DNA of 64,000 bases, from positions 21,953 to 85,952 of the forward strand of contig JACRQG010000026.1 of NCBI GenBank assembly GCA_016222805.1, written 5' to 3'. This document shows, piece after piece, positions 45,601 through 53,853 of this stretch. The notes under the pieces are model-generated. The model was not told where the DNA came from, ran no database searches, and was given only the letters and a program-made list of their open reading frames with translations. The first letter of the stretch is position 1. Each line of letters opens with the position of its first letter. A program made the position numbers and the translations under genes. The DNA comes from Verrucomicrobiota bacterium. Its GTDB lineage: Bacteria > Verrucomicrobiota > Verrucomicrobiia > Opitutales > Opitutaceae.

Positions 45601-45879
45601 GGCTACTTCGGCGCCACCCCGGACGCGGACGGCATCCTCCGCGAGCTCGATCCCAACCGTCCGGTCTACGACAAGGCGCGGTATTACTTCGACCTGATGG
45701 CCGGCTACGACCTCCGGTTCTTCCAGGGCCGCGTGCGCTCGCGGGTGCAGCTGAACGTGCGCAATGTGCTCGAGGACGGACGGCTCCAGCCGATCGCCGT
45801 CAACCCGGACGGCACGCCGTGGGCGTTCCGCATCGTCGACCCGCGGCAGTTCATCCTCTCGGTCACCTTCAGCCTATAA
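42634..45879 (+). CDS. TonB-dependent receptor, Verrucomicrobiota type
   Basis: 1081 residues from the ATG at 42634. After the signal sequence (HLPVLTIGLVASLLPALPAQ) comes DDIVQLSPFQVTASTDRGYHASSTMSGTRL, the conserved opening of the large Opitutaceae receptor family. The plug contains SAISVVTKQQLLDTAAVDINDVF-like text (here LAASISVVTKQQLLDTAAVD) and RGPNSSIFGLGNTGGGVNII. The barrel ends VDPRQFILSVTFSL with a terminal aromatic-proximal Leu. It transports a large substrate across the outer membrane with TonB-ExbBD energy, and the substrate is not visible. It is followed after 110 bases by a sugar kinase and then a second receptor, which suggests sugar or uronate uptake. Confidence 0.9.
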   Translation: MSLPCLPCRRRHLPVLTIGLVASLLPALPAQTAPAAPTTTNRDDIVQLSPFQVTASTDRGYHASSTMSGTRLNSKIEDLAASISVVTKQQLLDTAAVDINDVFMYESNTEGIYQWTSFTVDRGNVSDDVSANPQGATRIRGLTSANIAVGSFGTTLPIDMYNVDAVEISRGPNSSIFGLGNTGGGVNIIAAKAILGRESTTFTTRADSYGGYRGSLDLNRNLLDQRLALRLMGLYEEKGFVREPSADETRRLQAALTFRPFRSTTLRASFESYRNFNSRPNSTTPRDMVSDWRASGSPTWNPLTQMVRLADGTTIGPVTTANEATLLPYGIAATDTGFTGRPSWYIDGGQVQLYTINRMPGSTGTGPQNIDGTLRLLQNGTFYTRYSATYPLFLTKGITDKSLYDWTSVNMAAPNYSWIKGETASVELEQFFLDTPRQKLALQAAWLKERTGTNSRSFLGQTDGGRMQVFIDINEYLLDGTRNPYFLRPYVGGSEPAFRKARNNNENYRGTLAYELNLTREGGLLRWLGRNRFAGYAEYREIYGGSLGYKDTISSTEAWINSTASNFSRNGASYRVYPRYFVGDAVGQNVDYAPTRTSAPTGDYTLRYYNGVTQQWINEPVTFSEYYYANRLNRRLLSTQGGVWQGFFWNDRIIPTAGYRKDFNRTRDGNSAGAPSATTNGFYDMTPMYSFGQYDWVAQRGKTDTQGIVVKALSWLSVHYNQANSFTPGSLAYDVYGQPLPDPQGETKDYGFQLNLFNNRLTIRATQYETLDTGRGSSEINTLVQRAIRLDADGNGSGGDPDLESFLVTELAKSNPSLTGTALEAEVQRLMGVDPNFIDSHRNRTHGDGSDQASRGKEIEITANPSRFWTVRGSVTQTQAFNAAMSPKLQEYINRRYSVWTSIRSPFDGSSYWNGNYRVGNLTPQAWYLQNLIAGTKLAVANQGKKKSQVREWKANFVTNFKLAGLTDHQWLKPLDVGGAVRWEDKASIGYFGATPDADGILRELDPNRPVYDKARYYFDLMAGYDLRFFQGRVRSRVQLNVRNVLEDGRLQPIAVNPDGTPWAFRIVDPRQFILSVTFSL

Positions 45880-45989
45880 CGCGGCCTCCGCCCGTGGTGT
45901 CCCCGCGCTGGAAACCGCCGGTGCGGTGATTCTTTGCTCGACCCGTTCGGGCGATCAAAAAGGCTGTCCGTTCGCATCGCGCCATCCTC

Positions 45990-47087
45990 ATGAGTCTACC
46001 GATCAAACCCGCCAAGTCCTGTGCGTTCGATCAAATCTCGCTGGGCGAAGTCATGCTCCGCCTCGACCCCGGTGAAGGCCGCATCCGCACGGCCCGCGAG
46101 TTCAAGGTCTGGGAGGGCGGCGGCGAGTACAACACCTCGCGTGGCCTCCGGAAGTGCTTCGGCTACAAAACCGCCGTCTGCACCGCCTTCGTCGACAACG
46201 AAATCGGCCATCTCGTGGAGGACTTCATCCTCCAGGGCGGCGTCGCCACGGACTTCATCAAGTGGCGCGAGGACGACGGCATCGGCCGCACCGTCCGCAA
46301 CGGCCTGAACTTCACCGAGCGCGGCTTCGGCATCCGCGGCGCGGTTGGCAACCCGGACCGCGGCAACACCGCCGCCTCGCAGCTCAAGCCCGGCGACTTC
46401 GACTGGAATCACCTCTTCGGCACCCTGGGCGCCCGCTGGTTCCACACCGGAGGCATCTTCGCCGCACTCTCCGAAACCACCGCCGCCCTGGCCGTCGAGG
46501 CGGTGAAGGCCGCCAAGCAGCATGGCACGATCGTCAGCTATGATCTGAACTACCGTCCTTCGCTCTGGAAAACCATCGGCGGGCTGAAGAAGGCGCAGGA
46601 GGTCAACCGCGAAATCGCCAAGTATGTCGACGTGATGATCGGCAACGAGGAGGACTTCACGGCCTCGCTCGGCTTCGAGGTCAAGGGCGCCGACCACAAT
46701 ATCTCGAAGATCGAGTTGGACGCGTTCAAAGACATGATCGCGACGGCCGTGCAGGCGTTTCCGAACTTCAAGGTCGCCGCCACGACGCTGCGCCGCGTGA
46801 TCACCGCGACCAAGAACGACTGGTCCGCGATCCTCTGGCACGACGGGCAGTTCTACTCGAGCCGCCAGTACCCCGAACTCGAGATTCTCGATCGCGTGGG
46901 CGGTGGCGACAGCTTCGCCTCGGGCCTCCAGTTCGGGTTCATGGAGTTCAACGATCCGCAGAAGGCGGTCGACTACGGCGCGGCCCACGGCGCGCTGGCC
47001 TCCACGACGCCGGGCGACACGTCGATGGCCACCCGCAAGGAGGTCGAGAAACAGATCAAGGGCGGCGGCGCCCGCGTGGTGCGCTGA
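45990..47087 (+). CDS. kdgK: PfkB-family sugar kinase, 2-keto-3-deoxygluconate kinase type
   Basis: 365 residues. It opens SLGEVMLRLDPGE and has the first PfkB substrate region (VWEGGGEYNTSRGLRKCFG). The C-terminal signature RVGGGDSFASGLQFGF holds the catalytic Asp in the usual DTxGAGD place, here GGGD. DLNYRPSLW and VMIGNEEDFTASLGF are typical of KDG kinases, which phosphorylate 2-keto-3-deoxygluconate from uronate or pectin/alginate breakdown. The assignment to KDG over another keto-sugar is moderate. A TonB receptor gene starts seven bases after the stop, so co-transcription is likely. Confidence 0.85.
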   Translation: MSLPIKPAKSCAFDQISLGEVMLRLDPGEGRIRTAREFKVWEGGGEYNTSRGLRKCFGYKTAVCTAFVDNEIGHLVEDFILQGGVATDFIKWREDDGIGRTVRNGLNFTERGFGIRGAVGNPDRGNTAASQLKPGDFDWNHLFGTLGARWFHTGGIFAALSETTAALAVEAVKAAKQHGTIVSYDLNYRPSLWKTIGGLKKAQEVNREIAKYVDVMIGNEEDFTASLGFEVKGADHNISKIELDAFKDMIATAVQAFPNFKVAATTLRRVITATKNDWSAILWHDGQFYSSRQYPELEILDRVGGGDSFASGLQFGFMEFNDPQKAVDYGAAHGALASTTPGDTSMATRKEVEKQIKGGGARVVR

Positions 47088-47094
47088 GCCCGCA

Positions 47095-49284
47095 GTGAAA
47101 CTCATCTCCTTCCGGGGCCGGGCCGTCCCTGCCGGCCCCCGCCTCTCCTGTCGGCAGGGCGACTCCGCCCCGCGTTTTTTCCGGCGTGACTGGCGAGGCC
47201 TGCTCGCCGTTCTCGCCGCGCTCGCCGTACTGCCGGCCGGCTTCGCCCAGGTCGCCCCGATGCGCCTGCAGGAGCTCATCATCACGGCGACGCGCTTCGA
47301 GGTCACGGCGGTGGATCTGCCGTACGCCACGGCGGTGATCGACCGGACTGCCCGCGAGGAGGCCGCCCCGCGAACCCTGCCCGAGGTCTTGCGCGAAGAG
47401 AACTCGGTGATGGTGCAGAAGACCGCCCTCGGCCAGGGCTCACCCTTCATCCGCGGTTTTACCGGGTTTCGCACCGTGCTGTTGATCGACGGTTTCCGCC
47501 TCAACAACGCCGCCTTCCGCGACGGCCCCAACCAGTACTGGAACACAGTCGATTCCTGGTCCCTCGATTCCCTTGAACTCGTCAAGGGACCGACCTCCGC
47601 GCAGTACGGCAGCGATGCCGTGGGTGGCACGGTGCATGCCCGGACGGCCCGCCCCCGTTTCTCCGGCGACCGCCCGGTGCACCATGCCTCGGTCGCCTAT
47701 CGCTTCTCTTCGGCCGAGGACTCCCATGTGGGCAGGTTGGAGGCGGGCGGTGGCCTCGGCCCGCGTACCGCCTGGCTGGCCGGCATCACGGCCAAGGACT
47801 TCGGCGACCTTCGCGCCGGCCATCCCACGGGGCGCCAGTCACACACGGGCTACCCGGAACGCGATTTTGATCTCAAGGTTGAGCACCGCCCCAGCGCCTC
47901 GACCACGCTGACCGTGGCCAGCCAGGCCGTCGAACAGGACGAGGTCTGGCGCACGCATGCCACCGTCTACGGTCTGAACTGGGAGGGCACGCGACCCGGC
48001 AGCAATCTGATCCGCCAGCTCGATCAGGGGCGACGCCTCACCTACGCCCGACTCGACTTGGTCTCCCTGCCCGGCGCGCTACGGGAAGTGCACGGAGGAG
48101 CGGGTTACCAGCGCCAGAGCGAGGACGAGTACCGCCAGCGCTCAAACCGGCGCGTCGAACTCGCCGGCTTCGATGTCGATTCGCTCAGCGTCTTCGCCCA
48201 CGGGCTCTGGGAGGCCGCGGGCGGCCGCTGGCTCGCCGGCGTCGAGGGCAGCCGCGATTTCGTCGCCTCCTATTTCCGCGACTATGACGCCAACGGTCGG
48301 CTCGCCACCGTGAGGGTGCAGGGGCCGGTGGCGGACGATGCCACCTATGATCTGCTCGGCGCCTTTGTGGAACACCGGCGCCGGCTCAGGCCGCACCTGG
48401 AACTCACGGCCGGCCTGCGCCTCAACGCTTCGCGGATCGACGCCGGCCGGGTCGCCGCGGCGGGAACCGGAACCGCCTTTTCCCTGCAGGATCGGACGTC
48501 CTCAATGGCCGGGAACCTGCGGCTGCTGCAGTCCCTCGATCGCGCCGGTCGCTGGCGCCTGTTTGGCGGGGTGTCGCAGGGTATCCGGGCCCCCAATCTC
48601 AGCGATCTCACGCGATTCGACATCGCCGAAGCCGGCCAGATCGAAACCCCGGTCCCGGCCCTCGAGCCCGAGCGGTTCGTCACGACCGAGGCCGGCCTGC
48701 GGGCGGCCACCGCGCTCGTGTCGGGCGAACTCACGTTCTACCGCACCGCCATTTCCGATCTGGTGATCCGCACCCCCACCGGCGCGCTGGTCAGCGGCCT
48801 TGCGGAGGTGACCAAGCGCAATTCCGGCCGCGGCCACCTGCACGGCGCCGAACTCGATCTCGAGGCGCGACTCGCCCCGCGGCTCTCCCTGCGCTGGCGG
48901 CTCGCCTGGATGGAAGGGACCCTGCGCACCTACCCGACCTCCGCTCCCATCCTCGTCGAGGAACCCATTTCCCGTCTCATGCCCCTTACTTCCCACGCGG
49001 CCCTGCGCTGGGATGCCTCCCGATACTGGCTCGCCGCGACCACGACACTAGCGGCCCGCGCCGATCGCCTGGCCACACAGGATCGGGTCGACACGGAACG
49101 CATCCCGCCGGGCGGCACACCCGGCTACACGGTGCTGGGACTGCGCGCCGGGTGGCGCCCGAACGATCGTCTCCTCTTCACCGCCGCGATCGAAAACCTC
49201 ACCGACGAGGACTACCGCGTCCACGGCTCCGGCCTCAACGAGGCCGGCCGCAACCTGGTGCTCACGTTGCGCTGGCGTTACTGA
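47095..49284 (+). CDS. TonB-dependent receptor, heme/siderophore-like plug
   Basis: 729 residues from a GTG at 47095, seven bases after the kinase stop. The frame continues upstream through the kinase gene but is not coding there. The signal region is DWRGLLAVLAALAVLPAGFAQ. The TonB box LQELIITATRFEVT and plug VMVQKTALGQGSPFIRGFTGF, VLLIDGFRLNNAAFRDGPNQYWNTVD and LELVKGPTSAQYGSDAVGGTVH are of the hemoglobin/transferrin/TonB siderophore class. The C-terminus is GRNLVLTLRWRY, the usual final aromatic. It carries a ligand across the outer membrane. Its smaller size sets it apart from the carbohydrate-type receptor at 42634. Confidence 0.9.
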   Translation: MKLISFRGRAVPAGPRLSCRQGDSAPRFFRRDWRGLLAVLAALAVLPAGFAQVAPMRLQELIITATRFEVTAVDLPYATAVIDRTAREEAAPRTLPEVLREENSVMVQKTALGQGSPFIRGFTGFRTVLLIDGFRLNNAAFRDGPNQYWNTVDSWSLDSLELVKGPTSAQYGSDAVGGTVHARTARPRFSGDRPVHHASVAYRFSSAEDSHVGRLEAGGGLGPRTAWLAGITAKDFGDLRAGHPTGRQSHTGYPERDFDLKVEHRPSASTTLTVASQAVEQDEVWRTHATVYGLNWEGTRPGSNLIRQLDQGRRLTYARLDLVSLPGALREVHGGAGYQRQSEDEYRQRSNRRVELAGFDVDSLSVFAHGLWEAAGGRWLAGVEGSRDFVASYFRDYDANGRLATVRVQGPVADDATYDLLGAFVEHRRRLRPHLELTAGLRLNASRIDAGRVAAAGTGTAFSLQDRTSSMAGNLRLLQSLDRAGRWRLFGGVSQGIRAPNLSDLTRFDIAEAGQIETPVPALEPERFVTTEAGLRAATALVSGELTFYRTAISDLVIRTPTGALVSGLAEVTKRNSGRGHLHGAELDLEARLAPRLSLRWRLAWMEGTLRTYPTSAPILVEEPISRLMPLTSHAALRWDASRYWLAATTTLAARADRLATQDRVDTERIPPGGTPGYTVLGLRAGWRPNDRLLFTAAIENLTDEDYRVHGSGLNEAGRNLVLTLRWRY

Positions 49285-49354
49285 GCGAGCGTCCACAGTC
49301 CCTCTCGCGGACCCGGGACATCTGCGCGGAGCCGCGTGAGCGGTGGTGCCGCCC

Positions 49355-49498
49355 TCAATCGCGATCGTGGGCCAGGTAAAAGGCCGCGCGCACCGGCGCC
49401 GGCATCGGGGAGTCCGCCCCGCGGACGCTGCGCCAGACGATTTCGTTCAGGCGAATGTCGTCCGCCTTGTCCGGTTCGCTGAAGTCCATCGCCAGCTA
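49355..49498 (-). pseudogene. C-terminal continuation of the phosphoesterase gene beyond an in-frame TAG
   Basis: After the TAG at 49498-49496 the same frame continues LAMDFSEPDKADDIRLNEIVWRSV (split here), then PMPAPVRAAFYLAHDRD and TGA at 49357-49355. The tail RLNEIVWRSVRG matches the known C-terminal end of YVTN/phosphoesterase proteins, and MDFSEPDKADD is its lead-in. The stretch therefore belongs to the gene upstream. A single base change in TCG (Ser) would give TAG. Confidence 0.7.
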
Positions 49499-51886
49499 CT
49501 CCGCACTGCCCCAGGCCCCGGCCGCCGTCAGCGCCTTCAGGTTCACCCGGGCGGGTCGCGTGGAGTACGGCGTGGGATCCGGGCGATCGGCGAAGGCCTG
49601 CCACATTGGCATCGCCGCCGCGTCGTACTGCGACATCGGCTGCAAGCCCAGGATCAGTTCGATCGTGCGCAGCATGCTCGTCGTCGAGTACAGCGTCGAA
49701 TCGACCGCGCCACGCTTCACCCAGGCGCCGAGCACGAAACCCGGCATCCGGTGGGCGTCGATGTGATCCGGACCGTTCTGGGCGTCGTCCTCGAGCACGA
49801 AGATCGCGGTATCGCTCCAGAACTTCGACCGGCTGATCGCTTCCACGATCATGCCCAGGGCGAGGTCATTGTCCGCCACCATCGCGGTCGGTGTCGCCTT
49901 GCCCGGCCGCGTGCCCTGGGTGTGGTCGTTGCCCAGGCGCAGGACCTGGAGGCGCGGCATGTTGCCCTCGCGTTCGAACCGCCGCAGCTCGGCGATGAAG
50001 CGTTCGGCCCGCTTCACATCCGGATAATCCATGTCCCAGGCCCGATAATGCTCGTCGATATGTCCGACGAGGACCGGCAGGGAGGCGATCGACTGCACCG
50101 GGCCGGGTTCCTTCGGGGTGAAGCAGAACTCCCCGTAGCTGCGGTAGCTCACGCCAGCCTCCGCCGCCCGGTTCCAGAGATACTGGTTCTTCGGCGTCGC
50201 GATCGGGTAGCTGCCCTCGGCCGGGTAGTCGTACTTTTTCCGGCTGTTGTGTCCGTAGCTGAGGGGCCACGACTTTTCCACAAAATCGGTCGCGTACGCC
50301 CCCATCGTCCACTCGTGGCCATCCGCGCTCACCTCGCCATCCGCGTAGAGGTTGTCGAGCAGCACGAACTCCCGCGCGAGCGCGTGCGCATTGGGCGTCA
50401 CTTCCTCGCCAAAGAGACAGAGCCGCGGATCTCCGCGCCCTTTTTCCAGATCGCCAAAGATCTGATCGTAGGTCCGATTCTCCCGGATGATGTACAGCAC
50501 GTGCCGGATCGGCGACGGATCGCCGACCTTGGCCGGGATGGGGCTGCCGGGCGGCCGTTCTCCGCGCGGAGTCGCCGCCGCGTCGAGCGGCGAGCACGCA
50601 TACGCCACCTGAGCCCAGGCACCGAATTGCCCTTCGCGACGGTTCCGCGGCGGGAGCTCGACAATCGAAAGCGTGCCCTGCATCAGGCCGCCAATGTACT
50701 CCTGGAGGTGACGCGGCGCCGGTGTGCCTGGGAAAGGACCGCGGGGATTGGCCGCAGAGGCCGCGCCCTTGCCGTTGGTCACGAGCAGGGTTCGTCCGTC
50801 GGCCGTCACCCGTACGCTGGTGGGAAACCAACCGGTGGGAATGAACCCGAGCGAGCGGGCCCGCCCGCGCCTCGCCACGTCGAAAACCGCCACCGTGTTG
50901 TTCGTCGCGTTGGCCACGAAGAGCAGCTCGCCGTCCGGGCTCAGCGCGAGGCTGTTGGGCATCGAACCCGGAGGGGAGTTCGGGTAGAGGGAGGCCGTCA
51001 GCCGCTCGATGATCCGTCCCTCGGCGGGATCGATCACACTCACCGTGTTTTCGTTCGCCTCCGCGACGTAGAGTCGGCCATCGGGCGCCAGCAGCATCTC
51101 GTTTGGATGGGATCCGACCGGCCAGCGCGCCACGTCGACACCACTGCGGGCATCGAGCACGAGCACCGCTGACTGCGCCCAGAGGCTGACATAGAGCCTC
51201 CCGCGCTCCTCATCCACCACGCAGGCATAGGGGAACGGCGCGGCGGCCGCGGCATCGGTTCGGACCCGGTTCTCATCCGGCAGCATCTCCCGCGTACCCT
51301 GCGGCGGCGCAAACGTGCGCTGCCACCGCACCGCGCCGTCATCCGTCGCGATCTGCTGCACCCGCTGGCCCCAAACCTCCGCCACCCACAACGACCGTCC
51401 GTCGCGGGCCAGCGCGACACCCGCCGGGACCCCGCGCTCCGTCGCCGGTCGCAGCCGCAATTCGCGCCGACCGGACAGATAGCCGTCAGCAAAGGCAAAG
51501 ACATGCACCACCTCGGATCCGGCGCCACTTGCCACCAGGGTCCGCCCATCCGCCGACCAAGCCAGCCCGTAGAACGACTCCTCGATCGCCGCCTGCGAGA
51601 TCGGCTTCCCGGTCTTCGCCTCGATGATGCGTACCTCGTTTTGCCCCCAGCCGCTGTGCAGGATCGCCGCGTAGGTGCCGCCGGGGTGCAGTTCCAACCG
51701 CACAGGAAAGTCACCGAGCGGCACTTGCCGGCCCACCGGGCGCAGCGACCACTGGTTCGGCAGGAGCACCGTTCCGTCCGGCTGCAGGCCCGGCAGCCTG
51801 GCCGGGGTCCCGGCCGCGAGCATCACCGACCCGAGGACCGGCCACACCGAGAGTTTCAGAATCCACCCAAAGCGCACGCTGGACAT
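49496..51886 (-). CDS. YVTN beta-propeller/phosphoesterase-fold protein, cut by an in-frame TAG
   Basis: 796 residues from the ATG at 51886, with a GTG at 51913 as alternative. The N-terminus has a signal segment (LKLSVWPVLGSVMLAAGTPA). Residues about 50-380 are YVTN-type propeller repeats (DEERGRLYVSLWAQSAVLVLDARSG; RLYVAEANENTVSVIDPAEG; LFVANATNNTVAVFDVARRG). From about residue 465 a phosphoesterase/alkaline-phosphatase fold begins with IRHVLYIIRENRTYDQIFGDL, DNLYADGEVSADGHEWTMGAYATDFVEK and AIFVLEDDAQNGPDHIDAHR. The metal-site Asp/His sets are present. The product ends at a TAG in frame, while homologous sequence continues to 49355. It would be exported and hydrolyse a phosphoester of unknown identity. 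Confidence 0.8.
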   Translation of the reverse strand: MSSVRFGWILKLSVWPVLGSVMLAAGTPARLPGLQPDGTVLLPNQWSLRPVGRQVPLGDFPVRLELHPGGTYAAILHSGWGQNEVRIIEAKTGKPISQAAIEESFYGLAWSADGRTLVASGAGSEVVHVFAFADGYLSGRRELRLRPATERGVPAGVALARDGRSLWVAEVWGQRVQQIATDDGAVRWQRTFAPPQGTREMLPDENRVRTDAAAAAPFPYACVVDEERGRLYVSLWAQSAVLVLDARSGVDVARWPVGSHPNEMLLAPDGRLYVAEANENTVSVIDPAEGRIIERLTASLYPNSPPGSMPNSLALSPDGELLFVANATNNTVAVFDVARRGRARSLGFIPTGWFPTSVRVTADGRTLLVTNGKGAASAANPRGPFPGTPAPRHLQEYIGGLMQGTLSIVELPPRNRREGQFGAWAQVAYACSPLDAAATPRGERPPGSPIPAKVGDPSPIRHVLYIIRENRTYDQIFGDLEKGRGDPRLCLFGEEVTPNAHALAREFVLLDNLYADGEVSADGHEWTMGAYATDFVEKSWPLSYGHNSRKKYDYPAEGSYPIATPKNQYLWNRAAEAGVSYRSYGEFCFTPKEPGPVQSIASLPVLVGHIDEHYRAWDMDYPDVKRAERFIAELRRFEREGNMPRLQVLRLGNDHTQGTRPGKATPTAMVADNDLALGMIVEAISRSKFWSDTAIFVLEDDAQNGPDHIDAHRMPGFVLGAWVKRGAVDSTLYSTTSMLRTIELILGLQPMSQYDAAAMPMWQAFADRPDPTPYSTRPARVNLKALTAAGAWGSAE

Positions 51887-52136
51887 GCGCCAAACCTTGC
51901 CCGGATTTTTCACCGTGAAAAAGCATCTTCTGCGGAAAATTCCCCCGCCCCGCCACGACGATGCGCCCCGACCCTGTCGGCGCGCTCGATTTCGCAGCCG
52001 CGCCTGGTCTGGAGGCGATGGCGTCGCCGCGACGGACTCCCTCCCTCCCCTTTCCCTCCGATTATGCGAATGCGCTGCCGTCGCTCACTCTGCATTTGCC
52101 CCGTTCTGGCAGGAGCGTATCCGTACCTTCGTCGCC

Positions 52137-53063
52137 ATGATCCCCATCTCCGTCCGCATTCTGTTGGGAGCTGCCACCCTTGCCTCGGCCGCCGTCGCGC
52201 AGCCCAAGGGCAAACAGCCGCCTCCGGGGCCGCCCCCCGACGCCATCGTGCATCGCGACCTGCGCTACGTGGAGAACGGCCATGAGCGCCAGGCCCTGGA
52301 CCTCTACCTTCCCAAGACCGCGCCACGCCCCCTGCCGGTCATCGTGTGGGTTCACGGCGGCGGCTGGCAGAACGGCAGCAAGGCCAACGCGCTCCCCGTG
52401 CGCCACGGCTTGTTGGCCAAAGGCTATGCGGTGGCCAGCCTGGGCTACCGCTTGACGGACGCCGCTGCTTTTCCCGCCCAGATTCAGGACGTGAAGGCCG
52501 GCATCCGCTGGCTCCGCGCCCACGCCTCCGAGTACGGTCTGGATCCCAATCGCCTGGTGGCCTGGGGCAGCTCGGCCGGCGGTCACCTCGTGGCCATGCT
52601 GGGCACCGCGGGTGACGTGGCATCGTTTGACGTCGGTCCCCATCCCGGAGTGTCGAGTCGCGTCCAGGGGGTCATCGACTTCTTTGGCCCCTCGGACCTC
52701 GCGCGCTTCGTCCGCACCCCGGGCTACGAATCGCACGGGCGCCCTGGATCTCCGGAAGCCAAGCTCATCGGCGGCACGGTCGCCGAAAAATCCGCCGAAG
52801 CCGCCGCCGCCAGCCCGGTGACCTATGTCACCCGCGATGACGCCCCTTTTCTGATCCTGCATGGCTCCGCGGATCCCACCGTGCCGGTCAATCAAAGTGA
52901 GGTGCTCCATGCCGCCCTGGTCAAAGTCGGCGTGCCCTCGGAACTGCACGTCCTGCCGGGCGCCAAGCATGGCGGGCCCGAGTTCAGTTCCCCCGAGGCG
53001 GTCGGCTGGGTGGAACAGTTCCTGCAGAAGATCGCCAAGGGCGGCAATCCCCCTTCGCGCTGA
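52137..53063 (+). CDS. Exported alpha/beta-hydrolase esterase (BD-FAE/lipase type)
   Basis: 308 residues from the ATG at 52137, with signal peptide MIPISVRILLGAATLASAAVAQ. The fold shows YVENGHERQALDLYLPK, the oxyanion motif VHGGGWQNG, the nucleophile elbow GSSAGGHLVAMLG, the acid ILHGSADPTVPV and the catalytic His in GAKHGGPEF. The family contains acetyl-xylan and feruloyl esterases and lipases. The substrate is not fixed by the motifs. The frame runs upstream to 51675, but that part is antisense to the phosphoesterase gene. Only 24 bases separate it from the DTW-domain gene. Confidence 0.88.
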   Translation: MIPISVRILLGAATLASAAVAQPKGKQPPPGPPPDAIVHRDLRYVENGHERQALDLYLPKTAPRPLPVIVWVHGGGWQNGSKANALPVRHGLLAKGYAVASLGYRLTDAAAFPAQIQDVKAGIRWLRAHASEYGLDPNRLVAWGSSAGGHLVAMLGTAGDVASFDVGPHPGVSSRVQGVIDFFGPSDLARFVRTPGYESHGRPGSPEAKLIGGTVAEKSAEAAAASPVTYVTRDDAPFLILHGSADPTVPVNQSEVLHAALVKVGVPSELHVLPGAKHGGPEFSSPEAVGWVEQFLQKIAKGGNPPSR

Positions 53064-53087
53064 TTCCCGGCGGTCCCGGCTCCCGGC

Positions 53088-53831
53088 ATGGCGCGAATCA
53101 CCTGCTACCGCTGCTTCTGGCCGAAGACGCTCTGCTGGTGCGAATCCATCACGCCGATGGAAACACGCACGCGCTTCGTCTTCCTGATGCACCCGAAGGA
53201 ATTCAAGCAGGAGAAGGCGGCCACGGGACGCCTCACCCACCTCTGCCTCGCGCACAGCCAGATCGTCTGCGGCATCGGTTTTGAGGAGAATGAGACCGTC
53301 CAGTCGTTGATCGCCGACCCGGCGAATCTCCCCGTCCTGCTCTACCCGGGACGCGAGGCCCTCAACCTCTCGCTGGCCGCGGATCCGGACGCGAGCGCCC
53401 GGCTCTCCGCCCTGCGGGACGAACTCACCCGGCGCGTCCTCACCGTCTTCCTGCTCGATGCCACCTGGGCCCTGGGGCGCAAGATGCTGCGGCTGAGTCC
53501 CAGCCTGCAGCGCCTTCCGCGGATCATGTTCACCCCTGAGTCGCCGAGTCGCTATGTGATCAAGCAGCAACCCCACCCCAGCTGCCTGTCCACGCTGGAA
53601 GCGGTGCACGAGCTTCTGCGCGTATTGGAGCGGCAAGGACTCGATCGCTACCCGCTGCCCGATCAGTTGCTGGGGATCTTCCAGCGCATGCAGGATTACC
53701 AACTCCGCTGCGCCGCGGATCCCGCGCGCGCCGGCTACCGCCACCGGCCCTACCGTCCTCCGGCGGAGCGCCGGCCAGCCCAAGGGGAGAGCGCCCGCCG
53801 CCGGCGCAGCCTGTTCAAACTGCCGGCGTAG
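53088..53831 (+). CDS. DTW-domain protein, probable tRNA 3-amino-3-carboxypropyluridine synthase
   Basis: 247 residues. It begins CYRCFWPKTLCWCESI, the Cys cluster at the start of the DTW family, and holds FLMHPKEFKQEKAATGRL, LLDATWALGRKML, near the family's DTW core, and LDATWAL-type spacing before IMFTPESPSRYVIKQQPHPSCLSTLEAV. Family members (TapT/TapA types) transfer the 3-amino-3-carboxypropyl group from S-adenosylmethionine to uridine in tRNA. The DTW aspartate is kept, with Ala in place of Thr. The basic C-terminal tail after residue 210 may aid RNA binding. The esterase gene upstream is not functionally related as far as can be seen. Confidence 0.85.
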   Translation: MARITCYRCFWPKTLCWCESITPMETRTRFVFLMHPKEFKQEKAATGRLTHLCLAHSQIVCGIGFEENETVQSLIADPANLPVLLYPGREALNLSLAADPDASARLSALRDELTRRVLTVFLLDATWALGRKMLRLSPSLQRLPRIMFTPESPSRYVIKQQPHPSCLSTLEAVHELLRVLERQGLDRYPLPDQLLGIFQRMQDYQLRCAADPARAGYRHRPYRPPAERRPAQGESARRRRSLFKLPA

Positions 53832-53853
53832 GCCGCAACGCCCACCTCACCCG

